From positions 1 through 7,844 of the forward strand of contig JBFLWG010000046.1 of the NCBI GenBank assembly GCA_040757795.1: 7,844 nucleotides of DNA. Reading direction: 5' to 3'. The translations under genes and the position numbers were made by a program. Within the stretch, counting starts at the first letter, position 1; every line of letters starts with the position of its first letter. The stretch comes from DYTO01 sp040757795. GTDB taxonomy: Archaea > Hadarchaeota > Hadarchaeia > Hadarchaeales > Hadarchaeaceae. The notes below the pieces were generated by a model. It saw only the letters and a list, made by a program, of their open reading frames with translations, was not told the DNA's origin and searched no databases. Positions 5,536 to 7,844 of this stretch are shown piece after piece.

Positions 5536-6431
5536 ACCAACAACCTCAGAAGATCTCGCTCTGTTATTATTCCCAAGAGCTCCCTCCCAGAGACCACTGG
5601 CATCCCCCCGCAGCCCTTTTCATTCATGAGCGCCGCGGCCTCCCCGACATCCGCATCTGGCGGGACGCTGATTACCTCCTTTGTCATTATTTCCTGGACC
5701 TGGCCCCCGAAAATCCCTCCCTCCGGGTTGGATCTCATCCTCTCGAAAGCCCTTCCCGAGGCAAAGTACTTCAGGATGTCCACCGTCGTCACTATCCCAA
5801 CGAGCTCCCGGCCGCGCACCACGGGAAGCCTCCTCACCCCGCGCGAGACCATCCTCTTCGCCGCCTCCTTTATGGAAAGCTCCGGCTCGGCCGTGACCAG
5901 GTGCCTAACCATGTAGTAGCTCACTGCCGTCCCGGCCGACGGCGGGACGAAGGAGATGAAGTCCCTGTCGGATATTATCCCCTCTATCTGCCCTTGGCGG
6001 TCCAAGATCGGCACTCCCCCAAAGCCTGTCTGCAGGAGAAGCCTGGCCGCCTCCTCCATTGACATTGTGACGTCCCCGTGCGGGAAATCCCTGACCATTA
6101 TCAGGTTGACGGGCTCATTCACGGCGGCGTGGTAGTTGTCCTTGAACTTTGCCCGGATTATCATGTTCCTCTCGCCGCCGCCTAGAAAGTCCACTATCTC
6201 CCTTGACCTGACCATCCCTTCGATCATCTTCGTGCCGGGGCGGATAATCGGGAGCCTTCTGATCTGGTGCCTGACCATGAGCTCGGCCGCGGCCTTGATG
6301 GGGGTTGTCGGCGGAACCGTGAAAACAGACTTTCTGGCTATCGTCATGACCTCCCCCTCCTTCTTGTGGACGTGGGACTTGAAAGACAGCGGGCCCCTGT
6401 CGTGCGACTGGTAGTGCAAGGCTCTCTTCAA
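5532..6431 (-). CDS. Four-CBS-domain protein (third gene of CBS operon)
   Basis: From TTG 6431 this is a 299-residue protein with four CBS motifs at about residues 27-83, 108-162, 170-224 and 245-298. The last three keep the signature (S154/D157, T215/D218, T290/D293). The first has R75/E78 instead and is followed by a FLGGGERN turn and a stretch of about 15 residues before motif 2. That arrangement resembles a widespread archaeal CBS subfamily, from memory. The start is debatable. The longest frame begins at ATG 6464 (310 residues) and overlaps the previous gene by 29 nt. I prefer TTG 6431, because GGTGAT lies 3 nt before it, directly across the previous gene's TGA stop, and because the next gene also starts with TTG. 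The ATG 6347, at the onset of motif 1, would remove a DRGPLSF segment that looks conserved. Function: probable adenine-nucleotide sensing. Confidence 0.88.
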   Translation of the reverse strand: MKRALHYQSHDRGPLSFKSHVHKKEGEVMTIARKSVFTVPPTTPIKAAAELMVRHQIRRLPIIRPGTKMIEGMVRSREIVDFLGGGERNMIIRAKFKDNYHAAVNEPVNLIMVRDFPHGDVTMSMEEAARLLLQTGFGGVPILDRQGQIEGIISDRDFISFVPPSAGTAVSYYMVRHLVTAEPELSIKEAAKRMVSRGVRRLPVVRGRELVGIVTTVDILKYFASGRAFERMRSNPEGGIFGGQVQEIMTKEVISVPPDADVGEAAALMNEKGCGGMPVVSGRELLGIITERDLLRLLV

Positions 6432-6435
6432 CCCA

Positions 6436-7248
6436 TCACCCGCACGCCGCTGCCACGACATCATACCTGGTTATGATGCCCACCAGGTCGTCATTTTCCA
6501 CGACCGGCAGCCGCCCTATGTTTTTTCTTATCATGAGATCAACCGCCTCCACAACCGGCGCCTTCGGGGAGATTTTCAGCGCTGGAGTTCGCATGATTGT
6601 TTTCACCTTCGGGGAGGCCCGCCCCTTGCGAGACTCCTCTGATATCCTAGCCGTGCCTGTCCCTATTATATCGGAGCGGGAAATCATCCCCACGACCCTT
6701 TTCACGCGCCTGGCCCTGTCATAGCTGACGACAGGGATTCCCGAGTACTTGGCCTGCTCCATCTGCTCCCAGACCTTGCTGATGTCGTCCTCCCCCGTGC
6801 AGGAAACCACCTCTTTCGTCATAACGGATTCAACGAGGCGCTTTGGAGAGAACTTGCTGGAAATCTTGCGCAGGACATCCTCCATTTTGACCAGCCCCAC
6901 GACTGTCCTGTCTGTGGGATTTTGAAGCACCGGCATGTCGTTGACGTCCAGCTCGGCCATCTGCCTCGCCAGCTCCGAAAGGGGCATCCCAGCAGTTACC
7001 AGCAGGCGGGTTGGAAACATCACGCCTGAAACTGGGATGTTGGAGCGGGTCGAGGTGACCTGCATCACCTCCCGCGGCGTCAATATCCCCTCGAGCCTGC
7101 CGCCGTCGACGACTGGGAGGGTCCGTAGCCCGTTCACTCGCATCATTGCCCTAGCCGTCGTCACAGGCTCCCTGGAGCTGATGAATACTGTGCAGGGCTT
7201 CATCACGTCGCTGACGCGGAGCCCCGCCAGCATGTCCCTGCATGCCAT
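6436..7248 (-). CDS. Four-CBS-domain protein (second gene of CBS operon)
   Basis: From ATG 7248 this is a 270-residue protein with four CBS motifs at about residues 12-64, 73-128, 139-195 and 215-266. Signature pairs are T57/E60, K121/D124, S190/D193 and T260/D263, so the first Bateman module is degenerate in both halves and the second looks able to bind a ligand. A basic linker (about 196-214, SRKGRASPK) joins motifs 3 and 4. A longer frame opens at a GTG at 7296, inside the previous gene, but ATG 7248 has a good ribosome binding site: the minus strand reads TAGAGGATAAAATG, where TAG is the stop of the previous gene. The gap to that gene is 8 nt. This is the most diverged set of signatures in the operon and could serve a structural or protein-binding role. 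No other domain is present. Confidence 0.9.
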   Translation of the reverse strand: MACRDMLAGLRVSDVMKPCTVFISSREPVTTARAMMRVNGLRTLPVVDGGRLEGILTPREVMQVTSTRSNIPVSGVMFPTRLLVTAGMPLSELARQMAELDVNDMPVLQNPTDRTVVGLVKMEDVLRKISSKFSPKRLVESVMTKEVVSCTGEDDISKVWEQMEQAKYSGIPVVSYDRARRVKRVVGMISRSDIIGTGTARISEESRKGRASPKVKTIMRTPALKISPKAPVVEAVDLMIRKNIGRLPVVENDDLVGIITRYDVVAAACG

Positions 7249-7256
7249 TTTATCCT

Positions 7257-7787
7257 CTACTCGCCTGAAGTGTCGCGGCAATTCTCGCAGACCCACATGC
7301 CATTTACTTCATATAGGGTGTTTGTGACCTCTCCGCATGACTCGCAGACGCTTTCCTCTATCTCTTCCTTCATGGGCTCGCTGGGCCGGGACGCCGCCTC
7401 CAGTATGTCGGGGGATATGGCGGTTATGTCGGCGGAAGTTATTATGCCGATCAGTTTCCCCTTTTCCACGACAGGGAGGCGCCTTATCTTGTTCTTTGAC
7501 ATCATCTTCGCGGCCTCCGTGACATCAGTGTCCGGAGTTACAGTCATTATTGGCGAAGACATCACCTTCTCGACGAGCACTTTGCTGGGCTTCAGGTCTT
7601 CGCTCACAACCTTATCCAGGACATCCCTCTCTGTCAGAATCCCAACCGGAGTCTTTCCCTTCAGCACAACTATGCTCCCGACGCTGCGGCTGGCCATCAG
7701 CTTCGCTGCTTTGGCAACAGTGGTCGTTGTGGTCGCTACGAGAACTTTTGCTGACATTGCCTCTTTTACCGAAACTATTTTTTTCAT
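7257..7787 (-). CDS. CBS-pair protein with C-terminal zinc ribbon (first gene of CBS operon)
   Basis: From ATG 7787 this is a 176-residue protein. Two CBS motifs (about residues 7-62 and 71-125) form one Bateman module with intact T52/D55 and T117/D120. After an acidic linker (about 126-147) comes a C-terminal ribbon with two CxxC pairs (C148/C151 and C167/C170) 15 residues apart, including a YEVNGMWVC strand. This architecture matches the CBS-Zn-ribbon family, whose known member is Thermoplasma Ta0289. The ribbon may bind zinc or iron and may contact nucleic acid or protein. A longer frame opens at a GTG at 7814, but that codon lies beside the TATA box and upstream of the expected transcription start, so it is unlikely to be translated. 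GGTGG precedes ATG 7787. As the leading gene, it is the only operon member with a candidate output domain. Confidence 0.92.
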   Translation of the reverse strand: MKKIVSVKEAMSAKVLVATTTTTVAKAAKLMASRSVGSIVVLKGKTPVGILTERDVLDKVVSEDLKPSKVLVEKVMSSPIMTVTPDTDVTEAAKMMSKNKIRRLPVVEKGKLIGIITSADITAISPDILEAASRPSEPMKEEIEESVCESCGEVTNTLYEVNGMWVCENCRDTSGE

Positions 7788-7814
7788 TTCCACCAATCGT
7801 GAATATTGCGGCAC

Positions 7815-7826
7815 TATTTAATATAT
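7815..7826 (-). promoter_or_regulatory. TATA-type promoter of the CBS operon
   Basis: On the minus strand the sequence reads AATATATTAAAT, a strong archaeal TATA box centred near 7820. Initiation about 25 nt downstream falls near 7795, giving a leader of only about 8 nt before ATG 7787, with GGTGG as a short ribosome binding site. I see no comparable box before the four following CBS genes, whose starts are 4 to 11 nt from, or overlapping, their neighbours. A single promoter for all five genes is therefore the simplest reading. Confidence 0.65.
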
Positions 7827-7844
7827 TCGCGTGGTTGAACTTTT

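Noticed and set aside
4718..5629. Long open frame (303 codons) on the plus strand, antisense to the CBS genes
   Set aside because: It lies opposite genes with clear CBS domains, and its translation is rich in Ser, Thr and Pro with no domain, as expected from GC-rich antisense sequence. Similar plus-strand frames at 3916-4284, 5293-5916, 6935-7327 and 7270-7821 were rejected for the same reason.
3879..7787. The repeated CBS units considered as a nucleotide repeat array or CRISPR
   Set aside because: The repetition is at protein level with units of about 60-70 codons; only short words repeat in the DNA and there are no regular spacers.
7788..7814. GTG 7814 as start of the CBS-zinc-ribbon gene
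   Set aside because: It lies at the edge of the TATA box and upstream of the expected transcription start; ATG 7787 has a ribosome binding site.

Overview
The window reads as a chromosomal segment of an archaeon. The support is TATA-type promoter boxes about 25 nt upstream of starts, GGTGA/GAGGT-like ribosome binding sites, a Get3/ArsA-type ATPase, a tRNA-Gly with archaeal-looking upstream elements, and a dense set of stand-alone CBS-domain proteins including a CBS-Zn-ribbon protein of a kind known from Thermoplasma. The phylum cannot be fixed from these genes. Most genes are GC-rich; one hydrolase gene (2764-3663) is visibly AT-richer.

Layout. 3-1206 (+): a tandem pair of PHP-family phosphoesterase-like genes, the first cut by the window edge. 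The second has lost several expected metal ligands. 1320-1463 (+): a 47-codon gene with its own TATA box and a strong ribosome binding site, convergent with the next gene and sharing a CTAG stop. 1460-2641 (-): a two-gene operon of a small lysine-rich protein and a Get3/ArsA-like ATPase. 2764-3663 (-): a membrane-anchored amidohydrolase-2-type hydrolase. 3778-3854 (-): tRNA-Gly(CCC) with encoded CCA. 3879-7787 (-): five consecutive genes of CBS domains, tightly packed (overlaps of 4 and 11 nt, gaps of 4 and 8 nt), apparently read from one promoter near 7820.

The CBS operon is the main feature. Its five products carry 2+4+4+4+4 = 18 CBS motifs and no recognisable enzyme, transporter or DNA-binding domain except a C-terminal zinc ribbon on the first protein. 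CBS pairs (Bateman modules) normally bind adenosine nucleotides or S-adenosylmethionine. Fourteen of the 18 motifs keep the T/S-x-x-D signature that contacts the ribose or phosphate. The simplest inference is a multi-subunit nucleotide-sensing assembly acting on partners encoded elsewhere. The tRNA-Gly lies 24 nt after the last CBS stop codon, and its probable TATA box covers that stop codon.

Start codons differ from the longest open frames in several places, and the reasons are given per gene. No CRISPR array, insertion sequence, rRNA or origin was seen.
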